A stretch of 64,000 nucleotides of DNA from contig JADNYV010000165.1 in assembly GCA_015501055.1 (NCBI GenBank), forward strand, positions 17,093-81,092, read 5' to 3'. The notes beneath the pieces were generated by a model. That model was not told where the DNA came from and did not search any database. It worked only from the letters and a program-made list of their open reading frames with translations. This DNA comes from Mucidula mucida (Eukaryota; Basidiomycota; Agaricomycetes; Agaricales; Physalacriaceae). Shown in pieces: positions 25,116 through 35,682 of the stretch (positions are counted from its first letter, which is position 1; each line of letters opens with the position of its first letter). The translations under genes and the position numbers were made by a program.

Positions 25116-25674
25116 TGAGGGAAAATATTTATGGAAAGACCCTCGGCAATAATGAACAACTCACAATCAGTTGGGATCAGAGTGTAATCGTGGTTAAAAG
25201 GCAGGCCGTTTCTGGGTGTTGTTTTGTTGGTGTACTAATAGAAGAGTAGCTGTCTCGTCCTACAGAGATCTGGACGTCCAGCAGTTCAGCTTACGGTTCG
25301 GTGCAAACTTCAAGTCGAAGTTCGGTCACCGTTGGTGCTTGTTACTGTTTGGCTGTGCCAGCTCCAGCGTTTCGCGTTCATCACGCGTTCATCACGTGGT
25401 CACGACACGTTGAAAATTGAAACACTCAATGCGTGTGGCGCCGTTGTGGGCAAGGACCAACAGGAACTACATGACGACAGAACACCATTCACGGCGAACC
25501 TATGTATCAGAGTACTTACATTCAATACAGGCTCTCATCATTTCAGATGTCATATAGATCAATGGTACTGGGGTCAACGCGACGCTTCCGTTCGTATCAA
25601 AAGAAGACCTCTGTGGACTCGCGGCATCCAAAGCTTAATATTTCCAGCCTACATGTAGACAAGTACGCTATGAT
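25116..25674. other. Upstream region of the F-box relic with dispersed similarity
   Basis: No gene was assigned. The plus strand around 25237-25320 translates to AVSSYRDLDVQQFSLRFG, which resembles AVPSYKNLDFQQSSLSFAG at about 39463-39520. Both look like fragments of one unidentified repeat. The 3' part (25530-25670) resembles 23190-23330. Confidence 0.4.
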
Positions 25675-25895
25675 TCAAACGCTCGAGCGGCAAGATAGTC
25701 CGCACAACGAGTACTAATTGAGATATCCAAACCTTGTTCCCTAGCCCGTCTCAGGTTGTCCAGCACCTGCCGTTGGGCAACGAGGTCCCAAACATAAGAC
25801 TTCATTTGCTGGAAGCTGAAACATTCATCAGAAAAACCCTCACATGCTCCTTCGTACTCAGTACAACTCAGTGAGAATGTGAGATCAACCAGCAT
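25675..25895 (-). pseudogene. 3' fragment of the F-box/LRR gene
   Basis: The minus-strand reading RQVLDNLRRAREQGLDISIS followed by DYLAARA matches the last 50 residues of the F-box/LRR relic at 23327-25115. The flanking 3' sequence also matches. No F-box or LRR body remains, so this is a truncated duplicate. Confidence 0.7.
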
Positions 25896-26328
25896 TCAAG
25901 ATCAAGTTCGACTAGACGTAGTAGCACAAATGTCATTTACTAGTAGAAGTTTCAGCTAGTGTAGAATCCCGATCTGATGATGGCCTTACCTTCATAAGAA
26001 TATCCCCGCGGTTCCATTTTTCAGGCTGTATACATTTCCAACCTAGTCTGGGGCACAGACCTGCTTCTGCTCCCATCTTCTACAAACTTGATTGCATGCA
26101 GCATAGGTCCACCGCTATTACTATGGTATTAGTGAGTGCACTCCAGATATTCCGTATCAGTGAAGACACACATGTTCGTTGCCCGGAGCAGTCCGCCACT
26201 TATCTTTGACTGTACCGATGTCGCCTACTTTGTAGTTACCCCATCTCTGGGTAAGCCTCACAGTACGTCCAATTTCGATCTACATGAAGCACATCAGAAA
26301 TTGGTTTGTCGTTGGGTAGACTGAAGAT
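25896..26328. other. No gene seen
   Basis: About 430 bp of sequence without a recognisable coding region, repeat or RNA. Confidence 0.4.
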
Positions 26329-26414
26329 GAAAACGTCCTATTCACGGCGGATCCTCTCGGCAAGATGCTCTCCTGTACCGCACTCAGACACCATTCCGAC
26401 TAGCCATGAGGCAC
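26329..26414 (+). repeat. 86-bp dispersed repeat, copy 1
   Basis: This matches 32449-32534 at 85 of 86 positions (one A/G difference near the 3' end). The flanks differ. It is not part of a recognised gene. The sharp ends suggest a piece moved with a duplication or a small element. Confidence 0.8.
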
Positions 26415-26702
26415 TGGCCTATTAGGCTTGCACAACAGCAACTATACGCACTAATTATACAACATGCGTGACGTGTTGGTACAGACCAAAGCTCTGAGTA
26501 CACGAAAATTCGCTCCCGTCAATGCAAGCTTCTGCTGTGTCGCGCCATGGTATCATGAGAACACTAACGCCTACTAAGGCGCCGTGCTCCCTGCCTATTC
26601 GATACGAATGTCCGCCTCCCTCAGAAAAACATTAAATGCATGAGGTTTAGCCAGGATATCCAAGACTGCCTCTGCTTTAAGGAGTACTTATATGGACGTA
26701 CC

Positions 26703-26909
26703 ATGAACACTCAAGTTGCCCTGTCTGTTTCTCTCATCGGCGCTATCCTGACTTCCGCGCACTTTTTCCGGCCAATCCGGGCAAGAAACTCATGGCTGCC
26801 TCGTCGCCCGCTTCTAACAGTACGGCGATATAGTGATGCATTGCGTACATCGTCTCTTCGCCAAGCACCGATGTTCCTTGCCATACACCGCCTCAGACTG
26901 GGATACTAG
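26703..26909 (+). pseudogene. Kinase-family leader relic (K2)
   Basis: The ATG at 26703 opens MNTQVALSVSLIGAIL, the hydrophobic leader typical of the K5/K6 kinase-like proteins. Similarity then fades after about 25 residues and the frame ends at 26909. No kinase domain follows. It is a 5' relic that retains the leader and upstream flank. Confidence 0.6.
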
Positions 26910-27324
26910 AGATGGTCCACGACGAGCTCAGACATCAAACACTCCACTTTTAAAGTCCGGAATGATGGTGAGTATACTAGCTTGCACAGACACGGCGATG
27001 GAGAGAGAAAGCGACCGAGCGATTGAGAGATGCAAGAGCAAAGAGGGCACTCACGAGCGGTGTGTCATGTTCAAAGAAGAAGGGTAACCCGATTTCGAGG
27101 GGTGGTGGACGCGTATCCTGAGTGGGAATCTATCCTGGGGTGAAGTTGAAACAATGCATAGAGGAAGTGCGACTTGTACGCTTCCTGTTAACACTTGAGT
27201 GTCTTCCAATGACATAGAAAGAACGGTGCCCTGCCACATTAACAAACGCCCTATCGCATCTTTGAGGTAGGGTGGGAGACTGAAGAATCATAGCTCATAA
27301 GCTAAAAATGCACTCGATGGAGCA
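26910..27324. other. No gene seen; 5' flank of K3
   Basis: The last ~100 bp (about 27240-27360) match the 5' flank of K1 at about 300-490 in reverse orientation, so the duplication extends beyond the coding region. Nothing else was recognised. Confidence 0.45.
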
Positions 27325-27362
27325 CATGCCGACGGCATGAGACGAACCAGCGCAGGCACGTG
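27325..27362 (+). promoter_or_regulatory. Palindrome plus E-box upstream of K3
   Basis: The dyad CATGCCGACGGCATG (27325-27339) and the E-box CACGTG (27357-27362) repeat the arrangement seen upstream of K1 and K4. The E-box lies 25 bp before the start codon at 27388. Confidence 0.45.
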
Positions 27363-27387
27363 GTGACCGGTTGTACTTGTCCACGCC

Positions 27388-28918
27388 ATGATCACGAACG
27401 CTGCGGCTCTGTCTATAGCGCTAGGCGGCGGTGTACTAGCCGCCGTTTACTTGCTCAAACCTACTCGCTGGGTGCGCGTAAACGGATTCTGGAGCTCATT
27501 ATATTGGACATTCCGATCCTGGCTTGGAACTACCCCATCACTCAGGATTATGCCGTTTGGGATACGGGCGACCCCAATGATGTAGAAGTGTTGAGCGTGA
27601 CAGGAGACGGCTACTGCGCATGTGGCGCTTCCTTGGTCCATTCTTTGTTTCGTGTGGATACCACCCATATGTGCCCAAAGATTCAGCCGACATATACAGT
27701 GATCTTGTCCCAACTACCTCCAAAGCACTGGAAATCACTCGTTTCCATTTGCGTCATGCTTGTACAAGACGGACGCAGATGCAAAATTTGCTTACTTTGT
27801 GAGTGCTCTCAATTCAGCTCCGTCAGTGCCCTTCTGGAATTAGTCTTAGTCTCCCATTGTTTGGCCAGCACGGGACAGGATTGGACGAGACGTTGTGATC
27901 AAGTAAGCCGCTCTCTGATATTCCCAGTTTTTGTTTCAATTTCTCGCAGGGCGGTTTCTGGTTCCATACCGACTAAAGAGCTACGAGCACTTCGTCTCTT
28001 ACACTCCGATGACCTTCGAGACGATCCACGTAACCATACTATACCCGTTCTTGATTACCTTGAGTTTAATGGTCAAGTATTTGCTGTGATGCCAAGGCAA
28101 GGGTTCCTACCGATATCTCGCTGACTAGTGCTGACCTCCAATAGATGGAACGCGGCGATCTGGGCTGATTTTGCAACGGTCGGTGAAGTGGTTCGCTATG
28201 GTCAGGCATTCTTTGAGGTTAGTAGTCCGATACGTTGGCCACATGCTGTGGAAGTTGAGATCCTTGACCAGGCCATCGCATTTCTTCACGAACACTATAT
28301 CGCGCACGGCGACACCATTGGCCAAAATTTTGTTATGGATGTCATGGTTCCGAAGCCAAAAGAATTTGGGGTCCTCTACGCGGGTGTTCGTGGACCCGAA
28401 CGCAAGTATGCCTTCATTGACTTTGAAACAGCTACACTGCCAGTTCTTTCATCTGACAGCAGTAGCTCCGATAAACCTTCCCACCAAACTTATTCACCTG
28501 CCCCCGAGTTCGCAATCGCTTCAAAGCATGAAGTTGCCCGTTTGGCAAGAAATCTAGAATTTCATCTTCGGGTGAGCGGTATCGCGATAGTCACAAACAG
28601 CAGGCCCGAACATTCCTTTTCTAGTGTATTGAGGATGTCGTGCCGGATCTTGGAACACTTCTTGAGTTGATGAAGGACTGCGACAGCCCGGATCAGCCTA
28701 CTGCTGCTGCTGCGCTCTCGCGATATGAAGAAATCTGCAATTTGCTCAGCACAGATGATATGCACCGTGAGGTCGAGGCGATTTGGTGGGAGGAGGGTAG
28801 GGATATTTATTTGCGGCCACTTATCATCAAAAGGCTCATCCTTCGACAGACCGCATCAAATATCGTGATTCGCCTCCGCTTCACATCTCGGACTGTTGAT
28901 ACGAAAACAGATAATTGA
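27388..28918 (+). pseudogene. Divergent kinase-like protein, frame-broken copy (K3)
   Basis: It starts at 27388 with the leader ALSIALGGGVLAAVYLL. Compared with K1 it lacks one base near 27524 (within the SWLWNY codons) and one near 27593, each shifting the frame. The kinase-like body is recognisable downstream: KELRALRLL with RDDPRNHTIPVLDYLEFN, then catalytic loop HEHYIAHGDTIGQNFVM, then YAFIDFETA in place of DFG. A C-terminal helix block (ALSRYEEICNLLSTDDMH) follows. Introns are about 50 nt. Nonfunctional as read. Confidence 0.75.
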
Positions 28919-30893
28919 AACGTCTCCACCTGTTCGAATTGATTATCGCAGTCTATGACGAGATTTTGTGGGTACGGGTTCCAAGGTAGGCACTGCTTGG
29001 TACACTAGCTGGCAAGTAGTCGCGAGTGAGCCGCCTTGTAGCCAACGTCAAGTCGCTCACCAGTATCCACCCGCGCAGGTCTCAAAATGCTTACCAGGTC
29101 TCTGGAATGTGCGCTGCTGAATAGGAATACCACAGAGATGCCCGAGAACGGTGCCTGTAAGTGTACGCTCAGTGTCCGATGACATTTCTTTGTGGAAACT
29201 CGCCGCATGATCTCGACGGTCTTCGTTAAGCGCCTTGCATCTTACAATCATCACCCACGGCTACGCAATCATCCGCCGCATACCCTCCACCACGGGTATC
29301 TGTCTTCAGTTTCCCGACTACGGAATAATTTCTCAGTCTTGAATCATCTAGTTTGTGTACGGCCATACCGTGAAGCTCATTAAAAATCATCAAGGGTACG
29401 CAACAGGGCGTTGGTACAATTACAGACATGTGGAAGACGGGTCCAGGTAACGCCCACGTAGGTTTTTCTTCTGCCCGGTAGAGAGCCCGCTAACCGTGAC
29501 GATCCCAATAGAAATGGACCTATGCTGTTCAAGAAAGATGGAGGCACTTGATTCGGTGTGGCCGAGACTAGCTTGGTACGGGCGTGATGCCTGGTAGTCA
29601 CACATCAATCGAAGCGCCGTATATGAAGGTATGACCATTACAAGCCCAAAATGCTACACTGACTGAAATCTTCTGCAGTCATCGTATTTTGTATGAGTAC
29701 TATGTGTCGAAGTTATAGTTGAATTGTGTCATTGTGTAGTAATTGCGCCACCAAACAACACCTCTTAGTGATACACCCTCGCACTGCAAGCTCGTTGGGA
29801 ATCAGCCTTTTCTCGCCGTTGTCGTGAATTTTCCCCGTTTTACTTGGTTGTGGGGTCTGTTTCCCCAAACAAAGATAGCATCAAGGTGAATTCGACTTGC
29901 TCTTCTTCTTACGGTTCACGAGGGTGTCAACAAACATCTTGGTTGACACCAGTTTACAGAAGCCGATGAAGGCAATATTGTGTGGCCCTTGCCCTCAGTC
30001 ACAGAAAGTTTCCCATTGCGCCTCAAGTGATGTCATGGCCTTGGGAGTTCTCTGGATTCGGTGAGCAGATGAACGTACCTGAGTGGAGGCCAACTCACAC
30101 ATGCTGTGGGAAAACTGCATGTCATATACATACTATATTTTAGTGGCCTCCTTGTATCACACTATATCATCGCCCACTTTACCTCCCAACATGTCGGCAT
30201 ATCCTCCACCACAAGTACGTCCATTCTTCCAGTCAATCAGCGAGTCACTGACCATTAAGCGAAGTTCCCCGTCGATACGCCCGTCGTACTGACGCAGCCG
30301 CATGGCAATCGCTACGTGGTGGGTGATAGAGGCGAGGTTCAAGCGAGCTGGCGAACTGCTCCAGGCAATCCGCATGTATGTACGCTGTGACGACAGCGCG
30401 AGATTGTCGTTGCTCAAATGTTCGGTAGTTTTACACTTACCACATCTTGTTCGAGGACAATCGAGGAGATATGTCCATACCCGAGACGAAATTGAAAAGA
30501 GCTGATTGAAGAAGCCTACAGGTGCGTATCGGAAGGGGGGATGTCTGCGATGTCTGGAACTGATTTATAGTTTAGCCACCGTATTGTAGATGGCACTGCT
30601 GTCCGTTCGTCTTCGGCGCTGGCGCATGTCGCTTCATATCTTCACTATCGGCGCTCTCAGGCAAAACACAATGTACTCTAATATAATTCCATCTTGAAAT
30701 TGTAGTGTAGCTTGTGTAAAATCCCTTCATCCGAATCACTTTGGACAGAGTGTTGGATATGAAGCACACCCTCGAGTGTTTTGCTGAAGGAAGGACACAA
30801 TACGTATCACTGCGCGCTTCCGACTCATCGTGGAGCTGAACTTATCGGCCATCAAACGAAATTTGAAGTCCGAAGAACACTTAGCCACGTACC
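28919..30893. other. Long stretch without a supported gene
   Basis: About 2 kb. The minus strand between 30500 and 30170 has a coding-like pattern with a possible intron (donor near 30438, acceptor near 30383). It reads ITHHVAIAMRLRQYDGRID and then LRLMVSDSLIDWKNGRT, but no family was recognised and no start was found. Sequence around 29150-29230 shares short matches with the K3 flank. Otherwise nothing was seen. Confidence 0.35.
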
Positions 30894-32345
30894 ATGAACA
30901 CTCGAGTTGCTCTTTCTGTTTCTCTCGTCGGTGGCCTCCTGGCCACTACGTACTTGCTCAGACCAATCCAAGTGGTACGCGTTCCAGGCGTCTGTAGCTC
31001 CTTCTATTGGACGGTCCGCTCCTGGCTATGGAACTATCCTGTCACCGAGGACTACGCCATTTGGGACACTGGAGACCCTAACGATCGGCAAGTGTTCGAA
31101 AGTGATAGGATACGCCTATTGCGTATATGGCGCTTCCTGCGACCGTTCTTCGTGTCCCGTGGATATCACCCCTACGTCTTGAAGGATCCCACCGACTTAT
31201 TCAGTAACATTATTCCAAGTATCCCCGCTTCAACAGAAAAGATGACATTTCCATTCGCGCAACGCTTTTACAGGACAGATGCGGATGCGGAAACGTATTT
31301 CTTCGTAGGTCTTTCCTCAAGAATCGCGATTACTACTTACAAAAATACCTCCAGTCTCCATTCGTGTGGCCCGCGCGGGATAGGCTAGGGGCGAGATGTG
31401 ATACTCAAGTAAATCACTGTATCCTGTACGACCCGTCTGTTGCCTCATCTTGTTCAGGGCTATCTCTGGTCCACAGCCCAGCAAAGAGCTCAGAGCTTTC
31501 CGTCGCCTGCAGTCTGATGCCCTTCGCGATGATCCGCGGAATCATACTATCCCAGTTCTTGATTATGTTAACTTCAACGGCCAGATGTTTGTTGTAATGC
31601 CAAGGTAAGCATGTAACCCTACGGTGGGGCGCGCTCACAATCTATATAGATGGAACGGGGCAACCGCTGCTGATTTTGCGAAGGTCGGCGAACTCGTTCG
31701 ATACGGTCGTGCCTTCTTGGAGGTAAGAGCGCCGGCTTCACTTCCTACAGCGGATGGTGAGATACATCTTCAGGCTGTTGCTTTCCTTCATGAGCATAAT
31801 ATCTCTCATGGCGACATTCTTCTCCAAAACGTAATGACAGACGCACTCATTCCGAAGGCCAAGAAGACAACGGATCCTCGCATCGCGGGTGTTCGTGGAC
31901 CTAAACGCCGATACGCCCTGATTGATTTCGAAAACAGCCATCGTGGACTATAGTCCCGAGCTGCTGACGGCTTTCAAGAAAGACGTTAGGGACCTTGCAT
32001 CAGCCTTGGAGTACAATCTTCGTGTGAGTAGTACATATGGTTGTTACGAAATCCTGACCACCGTGTCTATAGTGTATTGAAGACGTTATACCAGAAATAG
32101 GACCACTCTTTGATTCCATGAAGGAGTTTGACAGTCCAGCCCAGCCGAGTGCTGCCACCGCCCTTTCTCGTTATGAAGAAATATGCGGCTCGCTCTCTGC
32201 GGAAGACTTGGAGCTCGAGGTACCAGGGCGTTTTTGGCTTGAAGGTAAGTACGTGATTTGCTAAGGAGCATGAAAGTTAAACACTTTCCAGGGAAAAAAC
32301 ATATCTGCCTGCTCCTTCTGTATATGTGTCAGATACTGCTTAACA
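30894..32345 (+). pseudogene. Divergent kinase-like protein, two homopolymer frameshifts (K5)
   Basis: The ATG at 30894 opens MNTRVALSVSLVGGLLATTY and an intact first exon closely matching K6. Against K6 there is one extra G in 31388-31391 (GGGG where K6 has GGG) and one extra A in 31931-31934 (AAAA where K6 has AAA). Both shift the frame. The rest is well preserved: PSKELRAFRRLQSDALRDD, HEHNISHGDILLQNVM, RYALIDFE. Splice sites correspond to those of K6. With only two one-base insertions, both in homopolymers, this copy is either freshly inactivated or affected by consensus errors. Confidence 0.75.
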
Positions 32346-32448
32346 TGCAGTGCTGTTCCGTCGCCGCGTTATCTCTTTTGTATGCTTCGGGTCATGAATG
32401 TCAATGTTTCGCAGTCGAGACTGTAAAAAGTATATAGAGTGCCGATGC

Positions 32449-32534
32449 GAAAACGTCCTATTCACGGCGGATCCTCTCGGCAAGATGCTCTCCTGTACCG
32501 CACTCAGACACCGTTCCGACTAGCCATGAGGCAC
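32449..32534 (+). repeat. 86-bp dispersed repeat, copy 2
   Basis: This is the partner of 26329-26414, differing at one base. It lies just downstream of K5, whereas the other copy lies upstream of K2. Confidence 0.8.
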
Positions 32535-32918
32535 ATACCCGTGCTCCTAAATCAGTCATGGCGGGACGAGCAATGACTGTAGGGTCTTGGATCCAAGGCA
32601 CTTAAAGGAAGGCTATTGAGGTCATGCAGTGGGTTGGCCCAGAGATGATTATCATCGGTGCAGATGATCTCGATGGCTACATGCTTAGGATTTGGTATTG
32701 CCTGTTGACGGTTTAATAACGTGTGGTTGTGTGGACAAGTTCCCAAGTCGAAGCCTACCTTGGCGAACACACCGACAAAATCCCGGCGCTGCCTAGCCTA
32801 TCGCCACGGCCTAACACGCTTGCATTAATTCGTATAATAATTTCGGTATCAACAGTCTGAGATGTACAGTGGGGGCGACTTTCGATATGTGATGACTCCT
32901 GTGAAAGGGTAAGGCTTC
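32535..32918. other. No gene seen
   Basis: About 380 bp between convergent K5 and K4. It presumably holds 3' flanks. No repeat or coding sequence was recognised. Confidence 0.4.
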
Positions 32919-34383
32919 TTATAGAGTAGAGTGAAAGTGTATATCCCTACCATGGTCCCAACGGAGCATTTTGACCTCACGATGCATATCATCCGTGCTC
33001 AGGAAACTGCATAACTCTTCGTATTGAGAGAGCGCAGCAGCAGCACTGGGCTGATGCGGACTGTCATAGTCCTTCATAGAATTGAGAAGTGTTCCAAGAT
33101 CGGGTATGATGTCCTCGACACACTGAACAAAGAACGTGAGAGTCTGCATTTTGCAACTATTGCCGTGTTCCTTACCCGAAGATGGACCTCAAGCGCCGAT
33201 GCCAACCGGGAAACCTCGCGCTTTGACGCAATTGCGAACTCGGGGGCGGGGGAATATGAAGGGTTAGCCTCGGGACTGCTGCTACCAGACGAAGGAACCG
33301 GCAGTGTTGCCGTTTCGAAGTCAATGAAGGCGTATTTGCGTTCAGGCCCACGAACACCCGACTGGCTGGTAGAGGCGTATTTGCGTTCAGGCCCACGAAC
33401 ACCCGCGAAGAGAACGCCGAATTCCTTCGGCCGTGGTACCATGACATCCATGACCATGTTTTGAAGAATGGTGTCGCCATGCGCGATATTGTGCTCGTGA
33501 AGGAAGGCAGTAGCCTGGTCGAAGATATCAGAAATCACCAGGACGACAATATATTAGACTAACCTCTAAGAATGCCTGACCATAGCGAACCACTTCGCCA
33601 ACCGTTGCAAAATCAGCCCAGATCGCCACGTTCCATCTATTGGAGGTCAGCACTAGTCAGCGAGATATCGGTAGTGAACTCTTGCCTTGGCATCACAGCA
33701 AATACTTGACCATTAAACTCAAGGTAATCAAGAACGGGTATGGTATGGTTCCGGGGATCGTCTCGAAGGGTATCGGAGTTTAAGAGACGAAGTGCTCGTA
33801 ACTCTTTGGTGGGATTAGAACCTGAGACGGCTCTGTACATAATAAAACAAAGGACTTGTAACACCAGATTGTAGCTTACTTGATTATAACGTCTCGTCCA
33901 GTCCCGTCCCGTGCTGGCCAAACAAATGGAGACTGGAGCTAGTGAGTCGAGGGAGCGAGATCTGAGGTGTACTTACATAGAAGAAGTATTCCGCATCCTC
34001 CTCCGTCTTGTACAAGCACGACGCAAATGGAAACGAGTGCTGTCCACTTGATTTCGCGGTACTCGGGACAAGGTTACTATCGATGTTGGCTGTATCTTTG
34101 GGCACATATGGGTGGTATCCACGCGAAGAAAAGAATGGACGAAGGAAGCGCCACATGCGCAGTAGTCGTCTCGTGTCACGTTCAGAGACTTCTGGGTCAT
34201 TGGGGTCGCCCGTGTCCCAAACGGCGTAATTCGCGTGATGGGGTAGTTCCAGAGCCAGGATCGGATTGTCCAATATAACGAGCTCCAGAAGCCGCGTACA
34301 CGTACCCAGCGAATAGGTTTCCACAAGTAAGTGGCGGCTAATACGCCGCCGCCTAACGATATAGACAGAGCATTCATGATCAT
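32919..34383 (-). pseudogene. Divergent kinase-like protein with frameshift and 45-bp duplication (K4)
   Basis: It starts at 34383 (MIMNALSISLGGGVLAATYL). A missing base near 34231, just after WNYPIT, shifts the frame before YAVWDTGDPND. The remainder is readable: a K in GRDVIIK (likely beta-3 lysine), KELRALRLLNSD, HEHNIAHGDTILQNMVMD, YAFIDFETA, and the C-terminal SQYEELCSFLSTDDMH. A 33-bp direct repeat (33328-33360 and 33373-33405, unit 45 bp) duplicates the VRGPERKYA segment in frame, just before the DFE motif. It is closest to K3 and K1. Probably nonfunctional as read. Confidence 0.75.
33328..33405 (-). repeat. In-frame tandem duplication in K4
   Basis: Two identical 33-bp copies are spaced 45 bp apart, adding 15 residues (VRGPERKYA twice) immediately before the metal-binding DFE motif. 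K3 and K6 have a single copy, so this is a lineage-specific slippage or crossover event. Confidence 0.9.
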
Positions 34384-34402
34384 GGCGTGTGGTAAGTAGA
34401 AC

Positions 34403-34439
34403 CACGTGCTTGCGTTGTGACTTTCATGCCGTCGGCATG
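34403..34439 (-). promoter_or_regulatory. E-box plus palindrome upstream of K4
   Basis: CACGTG at 34403-34408 and CATGCCGTCGGCATG at 34425-34439 lie 20 and 42 bp upstream of the K4 start. This is the third instance of the pair in this window. Confidence 0.45.
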
Positions 34440-34669
34440 TGCAGTGGCATTTCGGTACTTAGTCGGACACGAAGGTGAATAACCTAAGGACTACATCGCC
34501 ATTGTTTATCAGACGTAGGAGCTATGGACCTTCAGCTTCAGCACTAACCCAACCTTGAAGACACGATGGGCAGGGCAACGGTCTAGATCTAAAAGGCCGT
34601 CGAATTGACACTCATCAAGTTGCACTCCCTTCGTGCCATATCTGGACTTCAATGCACACTAATGCAGGT

Positions 34670-34885
34670 TCCGAGGACCAACTCAGACACGAAGTTCGGG
34701 ACAAGACGGATCTTCGTCATCTTCAGACTCCCACAGAAATTCGGGAAGAGTGGTCAGAGCCCACTCCCAGTCCAATACCGTCAGCTGGGATGGATCGTCT
34801 GCCAAAACCATGATATTTCGACTATTGAGGTCAGCGTGTACTGAGACAAACGGGTGAGGAAGAATCGGGTCGAGTCCGAGAAGAT
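34670..34885 (-). pseudogene. Fragment of an APH-like phosphotransferase gene
   Basis: This matches roughly 45500-45730 of the APH-like gene, covering the catalytic VLVHADLNSRNIMV and LTILDWE region, with small gaps. Neither end of the gene is present, so it is a decayed partial duplicate. Confidence 0.65.
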
Positions 34886-35682
34886 GAGAGAGCCGGCAAA
34901 TAATAAAGCACCACTAAGCGGGAGTGTCATGCTGCTGTAGTGATATTGTCGGCGCCGCTTAGGTGCGACCACTAAAAGCCAGTTGAGTAGGGGCCCTGCA
35001 CAGGCAGGCCACCGTTCACACTTGCTTAAGCTGCTAGGACCAGGAGACCACGCGGATGTCTGTACAACGTATTCATGGAAAACAGGCGTATATCGTCGTC
35101 GCCCCACGCGCCAAAAGCTCCCTTGTCATTCAGCTCGAAGCGTATAAACGCCCAGATAACGCGATGGGTTCGATATGTTTGCGCTCTAATTCGAAACCGG
35201 TTTTGATACTTACAGGCAACCGTTTGGGACAGGTGTGGTGCATGACGCCGTCATCCCCGCCTTTGTCCTGCCATCGGCCACTCTCAGTCAGCCGTCGCAG
35301 GACATGCTTCACGCGTTGGGTGACCTGTAGAGCACCTCTGAGTGCGAAGGCGTGCCGGAAAAGTTCAAACAGATTCTTCATGCTTGCTAGAGATCATGGA
35401 GATACATCTACCGTCCGAAAATGAGCCAAACTGTGCGCTGTCATCAACTGAATACTCGCTAAAAAAGCCCTGTTGTACCCCATCCCGCGTTCTTTGAAAG
35501 ACTCCAACAGAAATTAACCATTCAATGCCTGTCGCTCAAGTGTAACCAAGACTGCACCCACGAGCTGTGGACGCCCGTCGCTCGAGAAATCTCCTGGACA
35601 ACGAACTTGGTGGGCTGCCGATATCGCGCAAAGCGCACTTCGACCTGTTCGAGCGACAGTCAAACGTCAATGCTTTCCCTGC
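34886..35682. other. No gene seen downstream of the homeodomain gene
   Basis: About 800 bp without a recognisable coding region or repeat. It includes the presumed 3' UTR of the homeodomain gene near 35682. Confidence 0.4.
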
